A stretch of DNA of 64,000 nt from Actinotalea endophytica (GCF_025717005.1 NZ_JAOVZU010000001.1:487091-551090); one strand, 5' to 3'; positions 36,829 to 45,571 are shown, counted from the stretch's first letter. Made by a program: numbers and translations. Notes: generated by a model not told the origin, from the letters alone.

Positions 36829-37161
36829 GTGCACGACCAGCACTGGACCGCGTACGGCGCCTGCGGCTCCGCCGCTCCGGACGACCTCTTCGTCGAGGGC
36901 GCGGCGCAGCGGGCCGCGCGAGAGGTGTGCCTGCGCTGCCCCGTGCGCTTCGAGTGCCTGGTCGACGCGCTCGACAACAAGGTCGCGTTCGGGGTCTGGG
37001 GCGGCATGACCGAGCGCGAGCGGCGCGCGCTGATGCGCCGCTACCCCGACGTGGTCTCGTGGCGCGAGCTCCTCGAGGCCGAGCCCGAGCTCGCCATGGT
37101 CGGCGGCGCGCACCCTCTGCCCTTCGCCGTGCCGGAGCGTGGAGCCGCGGACCACGGGTAG
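36829..37161 (+). CDS. WhiB-family iron-sulfur transcription factor (WblA/WhiB4-like by position)
   Basis: 110 residues from GTG 36829. Four cysteines (12, 34, 37, 43; C-x2-C-x5-C cluster) bind a [4Fe-4S] cluster, and GVWGG (55-59) is the conserved turn before the basic DNA-contacting stretch TERERRALMRRYP. Gene order PBP / whiB / DUF4177 / RidA / crp / nth matches the mycobacterial whiB4 and Streptomyces wblA neighbourhoods, so orthology to that redox-sensing branch is likely. An earlier in-frame ATG (36787) is less likely because the strong ribosome site sits before 36829. Confidence 0.92.
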   Translation: MHDQHWTAYGACGSAAPDDLFVEGAAQRAAREVCLRCPVRFECLVDALDNKVAFGVWGGMTERERRALMRRYPDVVSWRELLEAEPELAMVGGAHPLPFAVPERGAADHG

Positions 37162-37164
37162 CGT
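37159..37164 (+). promoter_or_regulatory. -10 box of the DUF4177 gene, overlapping the whiB stop codon
   Basis: TAGCGT ends six bases before ATG 37171; its first three bases are the TAG stop of the upstream whiB-family gene. Confidence 0.45.
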
Positions 37165-37170
37165 GCCGCC

Positions 37171-37332
37171 ATGACGACGTGGGAGTACGCGACCGTGCCG
37201 CTGATCGTGCACGCGACCAAGCAGATCCTCGACCAGTGGGGCGCGGACGGCTGGGAGCTGGTCCAGGTGGTGCCCGGCCCGGACGGCAACGGCCTGGTGG
37301 CCTACCTCAAGCGCCCGCGAGGTGACGCGTGA
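37171..37332 (+). CDS. DUF4177-type small protein
   Basis: 53 residues: MTTWEYATVPLIVHA, KQILDQWGADGWELVQVV, LVAYLKRP. The EYATVPL...WGADGWELV pattern is the DUF4177 fold of small strand-helix proteins. It sits between whiB and ridA and overlaps the ridA start (GTGA, 37329-37332). This short gene is a constant companion of ridA in actinobacteria; function unknown. Confidence 0.8.
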   Translation: MTTWEYATVPLIVHATKQILDQWGADGWELVQVVPGPDGNGLVAYLKRPRGDA

Positions 37333-37796
37333 CGATCTCGCACCGCCTCCACGAGCTCGGCCTGGTCCTCCCGCCGGTGCCGACCCCCGCCGCCGCGTAC
37401 GTCCCCGCGGTCCGCACCGGGCAGTACGTCTGGACAGCGGGTCAGCTGCCGATGGTCGACGGGGCCCTGCCGGTGACCGGCAAGGTGGGCGAGGGCCCCG
37501 GTCTGGTCTCGCCCGCGGTCGCCTACGACCTCGCACGGACCGCGGCCCTCAACGCGCTCGCCGCGGTCGCCGAGCAGGCCGGCAGCCTCGACCGGGTCGC
37601 CCGCGTGGTCAAGGTCATCGGCTACGTCGCGAGCGACCCGTCGTTCACCGGCCAGCCGGCGGTGGTCAACGGCGCGAGCGAGCTGATCGGCGAGGTGTTC
37701 GGTGACGCCGGCCGGCACGCACGCACCGCGGTCGGCGTGGCGGTGCTGCCGCTGGACGCCCCGGTCGAGGTCGAGGTCGTCGTCGAGCTCTCCTGA
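37329..37796 (+). CDS. RidA-family protein (reactive enamine/imine deaminase-like)
   Basis: 155 residues with the RidA/YjgF trimer fold: GQYVWTAGQLPMVDGALPVTGKVGEG, ALNALAAVAEQAGSLDRVARVVKVIGYVASDPSF, RTAVGVAVLPLDAPVEVEVVVEL. Classical RidA has a catalytic Arg in an N-R-xR-type motif near position 105; here the corresponding stretch reads RVVKVIGYVASDPS, so this is probably a divergent subgroup and deaminase activity is uncertain. Coupled to the DUF4177 gene. Confidence 0.85.
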   Translation: MTISHRLHELGLVLPPVPTPAAAYVPAVRTGQYVWTAGQLPMVDGALPVTGKVGEGPGLVSPAVAYDLARTAALNALAAVAEQAGSLDRVARVVKVIGYVASDPSFTGQPAVVNGASELIGEVFGDAGRHARTAVGVAVLPLDAPVEVEVVVELS

Positions 37797-37808
37797 GCGC
37801 CGACCGCG

Positions 37809-38486
37809 TCAGCGGGCGCGGCGCTCCAGGCGGTCCACGTCGAGGAGGACCACCGCGCGGCCCTCGCGCCGCAGCCAGCCCCGGCTGGTGAAGTCGGCGA
37901 GCGCCTTGTTGACCGTCTCGCGGGACGCGCCCACCAGCTGGGCCAGCTCCTCCTGGGTCAGCCCGTGCGACACGCGCAGGCCGTCCTCGACGGGTTCGCC
38001 GAACCGGGTCGACAGGTCGAGCAGCGCCTTCGCGACCCGGCCGGGCACGTCGGCGAACACGAGGTCGCCGAGCGCCTCGTTGGTGCGGCGCAGGCGGTGG
38101 GCCAGGGCGGCGAGCAGGTGCTTGGCAACCGGCGGGTGCAGCTCGAGCCACGCGATCAGCTCGTCGTGGGTCAGCTCGTAGAGCACGGCGTCGTTGACCG
38201 CGGTGGCGGTCGCCGTGCGCGGCCCCGGGTCGAACAGCGAGAGCTCACCGAACATCTCGCCGGGGCCCAGCACCGACAGCAGGTTCTCGCGCCCGTCGGG
38301 CGCGCGACGTCCGAGCTTCACCGAGCCACGCCCGATCACGTACAGCCGGTCGCCGCGGTCCCCCTCGCTGAACACCGACCGGCCGCGGGGCAGGTCGATG
38401 CGCACCATGGTGCGCAGCAGCGCGCGTGACGCGGCCTCGTCGATCGCCGCGAACATCGGCGCTCGCAGCACCAGCTCCTCGTCCAC
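37809..38486 (-). CDS. crp: Crp/Fnr-family transcriptional regulator (Crp/GlxR-like)
   Basis: 225 residues from GTG 38486 (GGAGG five bases upstream). The cAMP-binding beta-roll includes the phosphate-binding cassette GEMFGELSLFDPGPRTATATA; the C-terminal helix-turn-helix is LTQEELAQLVGASRETVNKALADFTSRGWLRREG. The protein matches the actinobacterial global regulator Crp/GlxR in length and in its place next to nth. It would bind cAMP and control many carbon and energy genes. A possible autoregulatory site lies upstream. Confidence 0.93.
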   Translation of the reverse strand: MDEELVLRAPMFAAIDEAASRALLRTMVRIDLPRGRSVFSEGDRGDRLYVIGRGSVKLGRRAPDGRENLLSVLGPGEMFGELSLFDPGPRTATATAVNDAVLYELTHDELIAWLELHPPVAKHLLAALAHRLRRTNEALGDLVFADVPGRVAKALLDLSTRFGEPVEDGLRVSHGLTQEELAQLVGASRETVNKALADFTSRGWLRREGRAVVLLDVDRLERRAR

Positions 38487-38499
38487 CGGACCTCCGGGG

Positions 38500-38515
38500 T
38501 GTGATCTGGGTCTCG
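38500..38515. promoter_or_regulatory. Possible Crp-binding site at crp
   Basis: TGTGA, six bases, TCTCG: a good left half and poor right half of the TGTGA-N6-TCACA consensus. It lies just downstream of a -10-like TAGTGT (minus strand, 38525-38530), a position suited to autorepression. Confidence 0.3.
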
Positions 38516-38622
38516 TTCGAGCCCACACTAGGCGCACCTTGGCCCGGTTCGGGCCGACACGGGGCGTTCGGATGCTGTGGGTCCGTCCCGGCGCGGGCCC
38601 GGACGGCGCGCGCCGCGCGAGG

Positions 38623-39024
38623 TCAGTCGCGGGCGTCGGGGCGGTCGAGCTCTTCGGCGACGAGCGCCATGACGAGGCTCTCGGTGGACTGCTCCAGGGC
38701 GCGGTCGAGCTCGTCGGCGTACGCCGAGAGTCGTCGGTCCAGCACGCGGAGCTGCCGCATCGCGGTGACCCGGTCGGCCTGCTCGCGCTCGGCGATCGCC
38801 TGGTGGAGCTCCTCGGACGAGGGCAGCCGCAGCTGTGCGTCCGGCAGCACGTCCCAGCCCATCGCGCCGAGCGGCTCGGGCGGTGCGAAGGAGGCCACCA
38901 GCAGGTCGAGCCGGGCCCGCAGCAGCCGACGCCACCGGACGACCTCGGCCCGTTCCGCCCGCACGGCGCGACGGGTCGAGGCAGTCTCGAGTCCCGTGGG
39001 TTCGCCGAGGTGGGCGATCGACAT
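38623..39024 (-). CDS. Helical protein of unknown function upstream of crp
   Basis: 133 residues from ATG 39024, preceded by AAGGAG six bases upstream. Nearly all helical and rich in Arg, Glu and Leu (RAVRAERAEVVRWRRLLRARLDLLVASF; ELHQAIAEREQADRVTAMRQLRVLDRRLSAYADELDRALEQ), likely coiled-coil. It was compared with RsiG/AmfC anti-sigma factors, but their motif is absent. Same strand as crp, 136 bases upstream of it. Confidence 0.65.
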   Translation of the reverse strand: MSIAHLGEPTGLETASTRRAVRAERAEVVRWRRLLRARLDLLVASFAPPEPLGAMGWDVLPDAQLRLPSSEELHQAIAEREQADRVTAMRQLRVLDRRLSAYADELDRALEQSTESLVMALVAEELDRPDARD

Positions 39025-39164
39025 CGCATCTCCTTGCTGACACGGCCATCGTCGATGGGCCTGCTGGTGCATCGGTGGTGGGCGGGTGAGGCTTGAGGCC
39101 GTCGCGAGGCGTTCACCCCAACGGTGGTTCGGGACGCTGCCCGCGCCGTGTCCGACCGGCCGCC

Positions 39165-39170
39165 TAGGCT
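39165..39170 (+). promoter_or_regulatory. -10 box of nth (leaderless)
   Basis: TAGGCT ends seven bases before ATG 39178. Confidence 0.5.
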
Positions 39171-39177
39171 GTCCGGC

Positions 39178-39903
39178 ATGGCTTCCGAGACCCCGCTGGC
39201 GCGCACGCGGCGGGCTCGGCGGATCAACCGTGCGCTCGCCGAGCGCTACCCCGACGCGCACTGCGAGCTCGACTTCGGGTCACCGCTGCAGCTCCTCGTC
39301 GCGACCCTGCTCTCGGCCCAGACCACCGACGTCCGGGTCAACCTGGTCACCCCGGCCCTGTTCGCCCGGTACCCGACCGCGCTCGACTACGCGCAGGCCG
39401 TGCCGGCCGAGCTCGAGGACCTGATCCGGTCCACCGGGTTCTTCCGGGCGAAGGCCCGCTCGCTGATCGGCCTGGGCCAGGCGCTCGTCGAGCGGTTCGA
39501 CGGTGAGGTGCCCGGCCGGATGCGTGACCTCGTGACCCTGCCCGGGGTCGGGCGCAAGACCGCGAACGTCGTGCTCGGCAATGCGTTCGGCGTCCCCGGC
39601 CTGCCGGTGGACACCCACGTCCTGCGGGTGACGGCGCGCCTCGGCCTGACCGACTCCGACGACCCGGTGCGCGTCGAGACCGACCTGTGCGGCATGCTCG
39701 AGCGCCGCGAGTGGACCATGGCGTCGCACCGGTTCATCGCGCACGGACGGCGAACCTGCCACGCCCGTCGACCCGCGTGCGGCGCGTGCCCGGTCGCGCA
39801 GTGGTGCCCGTCGTTCGGCGTCGGTGAGGTGGACCCGGTGGCTGCCGAGCGGCTGGTCAAGGAGTCCGCCCACCCGATCCCGGCGATCAGCTCAGTCGAG
39901 TGA
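39178..39903 (+). CDS. nth: Endonuclease III
   Basis: Base-excision repair glycosylase/AP lyase for oxidised pyrimidines. 241 residues: helix-hairpin-helix [13 protein letters not shown] with catalytic Lys127, Asp145 in VDTHVLRV, and the [4Fe-4S] loop with Cys 194, 201, 204, 210 (C-x6-C-x2-C-x5-C). All key residues are present. The last 12 bases overlap the convergent hydrolase gene. Confidence 0.97.
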   Translation: MASETPLARTRRARRINRALAERYPDAHCELDFGSPLQLLVATLLSAQTTDVRVNLVTPALFARYPTALDYAQAVPAELEDLIRSTGFFRAKARSLIGLGQALVERFDGEVPGRMRDLVTLPGVGRKTANVVLGNAFGVPGLPVDTHVLRVTARLGLTDSDDPVRVETDLCGMLERREWTMASHRFIAHGRRTCHARRPACGACPVAQWCPSFGVGEVDPVAAERLVKESAHPIPAISSVE

Positions 39904-40794
39904 CGCCAACCAGTCCAGCAGCAGGTCGGTGACGGCCTCGGGCGCTTCCTCGGGCAGGTAGTGACCGGCGCCCTCGACCAGCTCGAACCGGAACGGCCGG
40001 CCGTGCGCGGCTCGACCGACGGCGGCCGGCGGCAGGCAGGGGTCCAGCGCACCGTGCACCTGAAGGACGGGGACCTCGATCGGGGTCCGCACCGCTGCGA
40101 GGTAGCGCTGGCCGTCGACCCGCGGTGTCGAACGGACCAGCCAGCGCAGCGTCTCCATCGACGAGTGCGCCGCGAACGGCACCCGCATCGCGGATCGGTA
40201 GACCGCCGCGGTCTCGGCATCGGGCCACCCGCCGGCGCCCCACTCGCGCAGCAGGCGGACGGCCAGGTCACCGTGCGTGAGCCGGCGCTCCGGGAACCAG
40301 GGCAGCTGGAAGAAGCCCAGCCGCCGTGTGGTGCGGTGCAGCAGGAGCGGCCGCGCCGCCGCGGACGTGTGCATCCGGGCCGGGTGGGCGGACGAGAGCG
40401 CTGCGACGGCGCGGGTCACCCCGGGGCGCAGCGTCGGCATGGACCACGCGACGGTGCCGCCGAGTCCGTGGCCGACCACGACGGCGTCGCTCGCGCCGAG
40501 CGACCGGATCACCCCGGCGACGTCCCGCGTGAGCGTCGGGAGGTCGTAGCCCTGCGGAGGCTTGTCGGACGCCCCGCTGCCCCGCAGGTCGATCGCGGCA
40601 GCCCGGTAGCCGGCGGCGGCCAGCGCCGGGATCTGGTGACGCCAGGCCCACCACATCTCCGGGAACCCGTGCAGCAGCACGACCAGCGGGCCGGACCCGG
40701 CCTCGGCCACGTGGAAGCGCGCCGCGTTCGCCGCGACGAAGCGGTGCTCCCAGGGGCCCTCGAGCAGGACTGACGCGGCGTCGACGGCGGTCAT
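39892..40794 (-). CDS. Epoxide-hydrolase-like alpha/beta hydrolase lacking the nucleophile
   Basis: 300 residues with an epoxide-hydrolase-type layout: [79 protein letters not shown]. The nucleophile elbow reads G-H-G-L-G-G, with Gly110 (codon GGA) where Asp or Ser should be, so ordinary catalysis is impossible or uses another residue. The His of GAGHYLPEE and an Asp are present. It may be a catalytically inactive homologue. Position beside nth recalls the mycobacterial EphE. Its ATG overlaps the nhaA stop by four bases. Confidence 0.85.
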   Translation of the reverse strand: MTAVDAASVLLEGPWEHRFVAANAARFHVAEAGSGPLVVLLHGFPEMWWAWRHQIPALAAAGYRAAAIDLRGSGASDKPPQGYDLPTLTRDVAGVIRSLGASDAVVVGHGLGGTVAWSMPTLRPGVTRAVAALSSAHPARMHTSAAARPLLLHRTTRRLGFFQLPWFPERRLTHGDLAVRLLREWGAGGWPDAETAAVYRSAMRVPFAAHSSMETLRWLVRSTPRVDGQRYLAAVRTPIEVPVLQVHGALDPCLPPAAVGRAAHGRPFRFELVEGAGHYLPEEAPEAVTDLLLDWLASLD

Positions 40795-42086
40795 GACCCG
40801 CCGGCCGGCGAGGCGCCTGCGGAGTCCTCCGGGCTCGGGGCCCGGAGAGCCGCGTGGTGGCGGTCCCGATAGGCGAGCCCGGCGCCGCCGAGCACGGCCG
40901 CGAGCACCGACGCGACGAGGATCGCGGCCCGCGCGTGCTCCTCGGCGGCGCTGCCCTCACCGAAGGCCAGCGAGCCGATCAGCAGCGACACCGTGAAACC
41001 GATACCCGCCACGAAGCCGACCGCGAGCACGTCGGCCCAGCCGAGGCCGCTCGCGAGCGGGGTCCTGGTGGTCTTCGAGACGATCCAGGTGCCCAGCGTG
41101 ATGCCGATCGGCTTGCCGAGCACGAGCCCGAGCACGACACCCTGGGCCACCGGGTCCTTCGCGGCCGCGACCAGCGAGTCGGGGTCGAGCGCGACCCCGG
41201 CGGCGAACAGCGCGAACAGCGGGACCGCGAACCCGGCGGACACCGGACGCCAGAGGTGCTCGAAGTGCGCGGCCATGCAGTGCTCGTCGGAGTCGTCCGG
41301 TGCGCCCGGCACCACGAGGCCGAGCAGCACTCCGGCGATCGTCGCGTGCACCCCCGAGGCGTGCATGAAGCCCCAGGCCAGCAGGCCGAGCGGGAGCAGC
41401 AGCCAGACCGACGTGATGCGGCGGCGGGTGAGCAGCCCGAACAGCGCCACGACGGCCAGCGCCGCGACGAGCCAGCCGAGGTGGATCGCCTCGGAGTAGA
41501 AGACCGCGATCACGATGATCGCGAGCAGGTCGTCGACCACGGCGAGGGTCAGCAGGAAGGCGCGCAACGAGTTCGGCAGGCTGCGCCCGACGATGGCGAG
41601 CACGGCGATCGCGAACGCGATGTCGGTCGCGGTCGGGGTCGCCCAGCCGCGCAGGTCGCCACCGTTGAGGTTGACCAGCACGTACAGGATCGCCGGGACG
41701 GCCATGCCGCCGATCGCCGCCACGATGGGCAGCAGCGCGCTCGAGGGACGTCGCAGCTCGCCCGCGACGATCTCGCGCTTGAGCTCGAGGCCGACGACGA
41801 AGAAGAAGATCGTGAGCAGTCCGTCGGAGGCCCAGTGGGCGAGCGACAGGTCGAGGTGCAGCGCGGCCGGGCCGACCACGGTGTGGGCGAGCGTCTCGTA
41901 GGACTCCGACCACGGTGAGTTGGCCCAGAACAGTGCGATCACCGCGCCGACCAGCAGCAGCACGCCGCCGGCCTTCTCGGTGCGCAGGACGTCGGCGATG
42001 TTGCGTTCGTCGTCGGGGCTGATCCGGGCGAACAGGCCGGAGACGGGGCGAGTGGCCAGGCGCGCGAGGCGGGCGCGGCGGGACAT
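40791..42086 (-). CDS. nhaA: Na+/H+ antiporter NhaA
   Basis: 431 residues, about twelve helices. GGVLLLVGAVIALFWANSPWSESYE, DGLLTIFFFVVGLELKREIVAGEL, GWATPTATDIAFAIAVLAIVG and VVDDLLAIIVIAVFYSE (the paired aspartates of the ion site) are diagnostic. It exports sodium in exchange for protons for pH and salt balance. A short charged N-terminus precedes homology. First gene of a two-gene unit with the hydrolase-like gene. Confidence 0.96.
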   Translation of the reverse strand: MSRRARLARLATRPVSGLFARISPDDERNIADVLRTEKAGGVLLLVGAVIALFWANSPWSESYETLAHTVVGPAALHLDLSLAHWASDGLLTIFFFVVGLELKREIVAGELRRPSSALLPIVAAIGGMAVPAILYVLVNLNGGDLRGWATPTATDIAFAIAVLAIVGRSLPNSLRAFLLTLAVVDDLLAIIVIAVFYSEAIHLGWLVAALAVVALFGLLTRRRITSVWLLLPLGLLAWGFMHASGVHATIAGVLLGLVVPGAPDDSDEHCMAAHFEHLWRPVSAGFAVPLFALFAAGVALDPDSLVAAAKDPVAQGVVLGLVLGKPIGITLGTWIVSKTTRTPLASGLGWADVLAVGFVAGIGFTVSLLIGSLAFGEGSAAEEHARAAILVASVLAAVLGGAGLAYRDRHHAALRAPSPEDSAGASPAGGS

Positions 42087-42174
42087 GGGCCTCCTCGGGG
42101 TCGGGTGGGACGTCGCCGACCAGACTTCCCGGCACTCCCGGTCACCCAGGATAGGCGGCGCTCAGCCGCGGTGG

Positions 42175-42900
42175 TCAGCCCTCGGAGGAGGCGGCGGCCG
42201 GTTCGGGTGCGTCGTCGTCGTTGCGCCGGTGCGGCGGGTCGAACCGGTAGCCGACGTTGCGGACCGTCCCGATCAGCTGCTCGTGCTCCGGACCGAGCTT
42301 CGCGCGGAGCCGTCGCACGTGGACGTCCACGGTCCGGGTGCCGCCGAAGTAGTCGTAGCCCCAGACCTCCTGGAGCAGCTGGGCGCGGGTGAACACCCGC
42401 CCCGGGTGCTGGGCGAGGTACTTGAGGAGCTCGAACTCCTTGTACGTGAGGTCCAGCGCCCGGCCGCGGACCCGCGCGGTGTAACCACTGGGATCGATCG
42501 TGAGGTCACCCGAGGAGATCTCCTCGGGCTCCTCCTCGCCGTTCGCGGCGGCCGCCCGCTCCATCACGATCCGCAGTCGTGCCTCGACCTCGGCCGGCGA
42601 CGCGTCCTCGAGCAGGATGTCCGCGGCGCCCCACTCGCCGGTGACGACCGTGAGGCCGCCCTCGGTGAGCACCAGCACGAACGGCACGGTGAGGCCGGTC
42701 GCGCGCAGCAGGCGGCACGTCGAGCGTGCGGTGGCGAGGTCGCGCCGCGCATCGAGCAGCAGCACGTCGCTGTCCGGGGCGTCCAGCAGGGCGGACGGCT
42801 CGACGGGCAGCACGCGGACCCGGTGGGCCAGCAGACCCAGGGCAGGAAGCACCTGGGCCGAGCCCCCGGTCGACGGGGTGAGCAGCAGCAGGTCCGCCAC
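42175..42900 (-). CDS. glnR: Nitrogen response regulator GlnR
   Basis: 241 residues from GTG. The atypical receiver ([85 protein letters not shown]) and the OmpR-type winged helix ([70 protein letters not shown]) match Streptomyces GlnR closely. GlnR controls glutamine synthetase, ammonium uptake and nitrate genes, and acts without a partner kinase. No sensor kinase is nearby, as expected. Confidence 0.95.
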   Translation of the reverse strand: MADLLLLTPSTGGSAQVLPALGLLAHRVRVLPVEPSALLDAPDSDVLLLDARRDLATARSTCRLLRATGLTVPFVLVLTEGGLTVVTGEWGAADILLEDASPAEVEARLRIVMERAAAANGEEEPEEISSGDLTIDPSGYTARVRGRALDLTYKEFELLKYLAQHPGRVFTRAQLLQEVWGYDYFGGTRTVDVHVRRLRAKLGPEHEQLIGTVRNVGYRFDPPHRRNDDDAPEPAAASSEG

Positions 42901-43037
42901 GATCGGTCTGCCTCCGGCTGGGTCGGTCGGCCCTACGGTACCGCCGCAGCGTCCGCGTCCGGTGCGCCGACGCGATCTGCGAGACTGTGCCCCGTGCCAG
43001 ACCCGCGTCCGCTCCCCGACCCAGCGGGGTCGTGCTG

Positions 43038-43772
43038 ATGGACGTGTCGACCCGCGCGGTGCTGACCGCGGTGCTCGCCGCTGCGGTGGCGGGCGCCGGC
43101 GTGCTCGGCGCGCCGTACCTCGCCGGGACCTCCGTGGCCCTCGCCCTGATCGTCGCGTGGGGCTGGCCGGCGCTGCTCCGGCTCCCCGCGCGGCTCGGGG
43201 CGTTCGTGGTCATCGCGCTCGGCGGCGCCGGCGGCGTGCTGGCCGTCGCGGTGACTCCCGGCGCCCCGGTGCTGCGCAACCTGCCGGTCGTGGTGGCGTT
43301 CGCGGTGCTGCTCGCGTTCGCGGCGGAGCTCGCCCGGACCGACGGCCGTCGCCGGCTGGTGGACTCGGTGTCCGGCAGCGTCTCGGGCGTGCTGGTCGCG
43401 GCGGCGGCCGCGGGGTGGGTCGCGGCGCTGCGCAGCCCCGCCGAGATCGGCCTCGTCGTCACCGGTGCGGTCGCGCTGTTCTTCGCGGCGATCGCGTCGG
43501 CGCTGCCGTTCGGGGGGTGGACGTCGGCCGGGGTCACGGTCTTCGCGGGTGTGGTCGGCGGGGTGGGTGGCTCGCTCGTGATGCCGGACGTGCCCCCGCT
43601 GGCGGGTGGCGTCCTCGGTCTGGCGGTGGGCCTGCTCGCCGCGGTGATGCACGTGCTCTTCCTGCGGGTGCCCGCGCTGTCCGCCCGGACCGCGGCGCTC
43701 GCGGCCGCCGTGGTGCCCGTGTCGGTCAGCGGCACGCTCGTCTACGTCGTCGGCCGCGTGCTGCTCGGCTGA
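43038..43772 (+). CDS. Hydrophobic membrane protein, function unknown
   Basis: 244 residues from ATG 43038; GTG 43032 and 42987 are in-frame alternatives, and the ribosome site is weak for all. About seven or eight helices of Ala/Val/Leu/Gly with few charges ([44 protein letters not shown]). No transporter signature recognised. Divergent from glnR. Confidence 0.7.
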   Translation: MDVSTRAVLTAVLAAAVAGAGVLGAPYLAGTSVALALIVAWGWPALLRLPARLGAFVVIALGGAGGVLAVAVTPGAPVLRNLPVVVAFAVLLAFAAELARTDGRRRLVDSVSGSVSGVLVAAAAAGWVAALRSPAEIGLVVTGAVALFFAAIASALPFGGWTSAGVTVFAGVVGGVGGSLVMPDVPPLAGGVLGLAVGLLAAVMHVLFLRVPALSARTAALAAAVVPVSVSGTLVYVVGRVLLG

Positions 43773-43835
43773 GCCACCGGCCCGACCGGCCCGACCGAAA
43801 CCGCCCGGCGAGCGGCCCGTCGCGCGTCCGCACCG

Positions 43836-43841
43836 TAGGAT
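43836..43841 (+). promoter_or_regulatory. -10 box of the 35-residue membrane peptide gene (leaderless)
   Basis: TAGGAT ends six bases before ATG 43848. Confidence 0.45.
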
Positions 43842-43847
43842 CGGCGC

Positions 43848-43955
43848 ATGTCCGGACTTGAGCTGTTCTACATCGGCCTGCTCGTCGCGGCGACGGTGAC
43901 CATCGGGTGGTTCGCGGTCTACGTCGTGATCAACCTGTACAAGGGCCAGCGCTGA
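43848..43955 (+). CDS. 35-residue single-pass membrane peptide
   Basis: A short gene with an ATG placed six bases after a -10 box and ending TGA at 43953-43955, three bases before the next ATG. The product has a polar start (MSGLELFYIG), one clean membrane helix (LLVAATVTIGWFAVYVVINLY) and a basic KGQR end. Its tight spacing to the nitrobindin-like and ygfZ genes suggests co-transcription. Function unknown; it has the composition of a genuine small membrane protein rather than chance coding. Confidence 0.7.
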   Translation: MSGLELFYIGLLVAATVTIGWFAVYVVINLYKGQR

Positions 43956-43958
43956 CCG

Positions 43959-44471
43959 ATGGCCTTCGTCATCCCGGAGGGCCTGGCCCCCGAGGTGTAC
44001 CCGCTGGCCTTCCTGGTGGGGCGCTGGCGGGGCAGCGGTGAGGTCGCCTACCCCCAGGTGCCGCGCGCCGAGGTCGTCGCGGACGTCGTCGTGGACCACG
44101 ACGGAGGGCCGTACCTGACCTGGTCCGCGCAGCTGCGGCTCAAGGACGACGACCACGTCTGGGCCACCGAGTCCGGCTTCTGGCGCGTGCCGCCGGACCG
44201 TCCGGCGGACCTGCCCGAGGGTCGGTTCCCGGTGGAGCTGTTGCTGGCCGACCCGGCGGGGCACCTCACCCTGTACGCGGGCGTGGTCGGCAACGGCCGG
44301 ATCGACCTCGCGTCCGACCTCGTGGCCCGGACGCCCGACGCGGCCGAGCTCACCGCCGCGACGCGGCTGTACGGCATGGTCGAGGGCGAGCTGATGTGGA
44401 CCTGGGACATCGCCGCGTTCGGCGAGCCGCTGCAGAGCTACGCGGCCGCCCGGATGTCGAGGGTCGGGTGA
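43959..44471 (+). CDS. Nitrobindin-like (UPF0678/DUF1794) beta-barrel protein without the heme histidine
   Basis: 170 residues. GRWRGSGEVAYP is the GxWxGxG signature of the nitrobindin/fatty-acid-binding-like ten-strand barrel, and the strand pattern continues to the end. In heme-binding members a C-terminal PLxxHxxARL motif carries the axial histidine; here it reads PLQSYAAARM, with Tyr in place of His. Heme binding is therefore doubtful, or uses Tyr. Its stop overlaps the ygfZ start (GTGA, 44468-44471). Confidence 0.85.
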   Translation: MAFVIPEGLAPEVYPLAFLVGRWRGSGEVAYPQVPRAEVVADVVVDHDGGPYLTWSAQLRLKDDDHVWATESGFWRVPPDRPADLPEGRFPVELLLADPAGHLTLYAGVVGNGRIDLASDLVARTPDAAELTAATRLYGMVEGELMWTWDIAAFGEPLQSYAAARMSRVG

Positions 44472-45571
44472 CCAGCCCGGTGATCGCCAGGCCCGGTGCC
44501 GTCGAGGCGTCCGGCCCCGACGCCGGGGTCGCTTGGCACTACGGCGACCCGACCGGAGAGCAGCGCGCGCTCGAAGCGGGCGGTGCGGTGGTCGACCAGT
44601 CCCACCTCGGGGTCGTGACGGTGACCGGGCCGGACCGGCTCAGCTGGCTGCACTCGATCACGAGTCAGTACCTCGAGAACCTGGAGCCCCGGCGGTCCAC
44701 GGAGACGTTGGTGCTCAGCCCGCACGGTCACGTCGAGCACGCGGCCGGCGTCGTGGACGACGGCGAGACGACCTGGCTGATCACCGAGAGCGCACCGGCC
44801 CTGGCCGGGTGGCTGGACTCGATGCGGTTCATACTCCGGGTCGAGGTCGCCGACGTCACCGCCGACTGGGCGGCGATCGGCGAACCGGTCGGTCAGGAGG
44901 GTGTCGAGGGCGAGCCGGTCACGTGGCGTGACCCGTGGCCGCGCACCGCGCCGGGCGGCACCAGGTACGGGCCGGCCGACGCGGACCATCCCGGCACGGC
45001 ACGTGCCTGGCGGCTGGTGCTCGTCCCGCGGGGCGAGCTGGCGGGCGAGGTCGACCGTCGCGAGCGCGGCGGCTGGCGGGTCGCGGGGACCTGGGCCACG
45101 GAGGCCCTCCGGGTCGAGGCGTGGCGGCCCAGGGCGGCGCTCGAGGTCGACCACCGGACCATCCCGCACGAGCTGGACTGGCTGCGGACCGCGGTCCACC
45201 TGACCAAGGGCTGCTACCGCGGCCAGGAGACCGTGGCGCGCGTGCACAACATGGGACGCCCGCCGCGGCGGCTCGTGATGCTGCACCTCGACGGCTCGGG
45301 GCACGTCGCGCCGGTCGGTGGCGCCGCGGTCCGGCTCGAGGGCCGCGAGGTCGGCCGGGTCACCAGCGTGGCCCGGCACCACGTGCTCGGACCGGTGGCG
45401 CTCGCGCTCGTGAAGCGGAACGTTCCCGCCGACGCCGAGCTGCTGGTCGACGCCGAGGGCGGGGCGGTCGCGGCCGCCCAGGAGCTCGTCGTGCCCGCCG
45501 AGGGGGTCTCCGCCGACCGGCCGGAACCCCGGCCCGTGCTGCCCGGGCTGCCCCCGCCCGCGACCCGATGA
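44468..45571 (+). CDS. ygfZ: tRNA-modifying/folate-binding protein YgfZ (GcvT-like)
   Basis: 367 residues from GTG 44468. The diagnostic KGCYRGQE motif (247-254), followed by TVARVHNMGRPPRRLV, identifies YgfZ/IBA57, a folate-binding GcvT relative that supports maturation or repair of some [4Fe-4S] enzymes. The N-terminal GcvT-type fold has VVDQSHLGVVTVTGPDRLSWLHSITSQ. Coupled by four-base overlaps to both neighbours. Confidence 0.93.
   Translation: MTSPVIARPGAVEASGPDAGVAWHYGDPTGEQRALEAGGAVVDQSHLGVVTVTGPDRLSWLHSITSQYLENLEPRRSTETLVLSPHGHVEHAAGVVDDGETTWLITESAPALAGWLDSMRFILRVEVADVTADWAAIGEPVGQEGVEGEPVTWRDPWPRTAPGGTRYGPADADHPGTARAWRLVLVPRGELAGEVDRRERGGWRVAGTWATEALRVEAWRPRAALEVDHRTIPHELDWLRTAVHLTKGCYRGQETVARVHNMGRPPRRLVMLHLDGSGHVAPVGGAAVRLEGREVGRVTSVARHHVLGPVALALVKRNVPADAELLVDAEGGAVAAAQELVVPAEGVSADRPEPRPVLPGLPPPATR

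Noticed and set aside
33393-37325. A 1310-codon open frame antisense to the PBP and metallophosphoesterase genes
   Set aside because: The opposite strand encodes complete, motif-rich proteins; long antisense frames are expected at this GC content and the product has no recognisable domains.
38623-39024. RsiG/AmfC-type c-di-GMP-binding anti-sigma factor
   Set aside because: The helical composition is similar, but the expected E-x3-S-x2-R-x3-Q-x3-D motif is not present in either helix.
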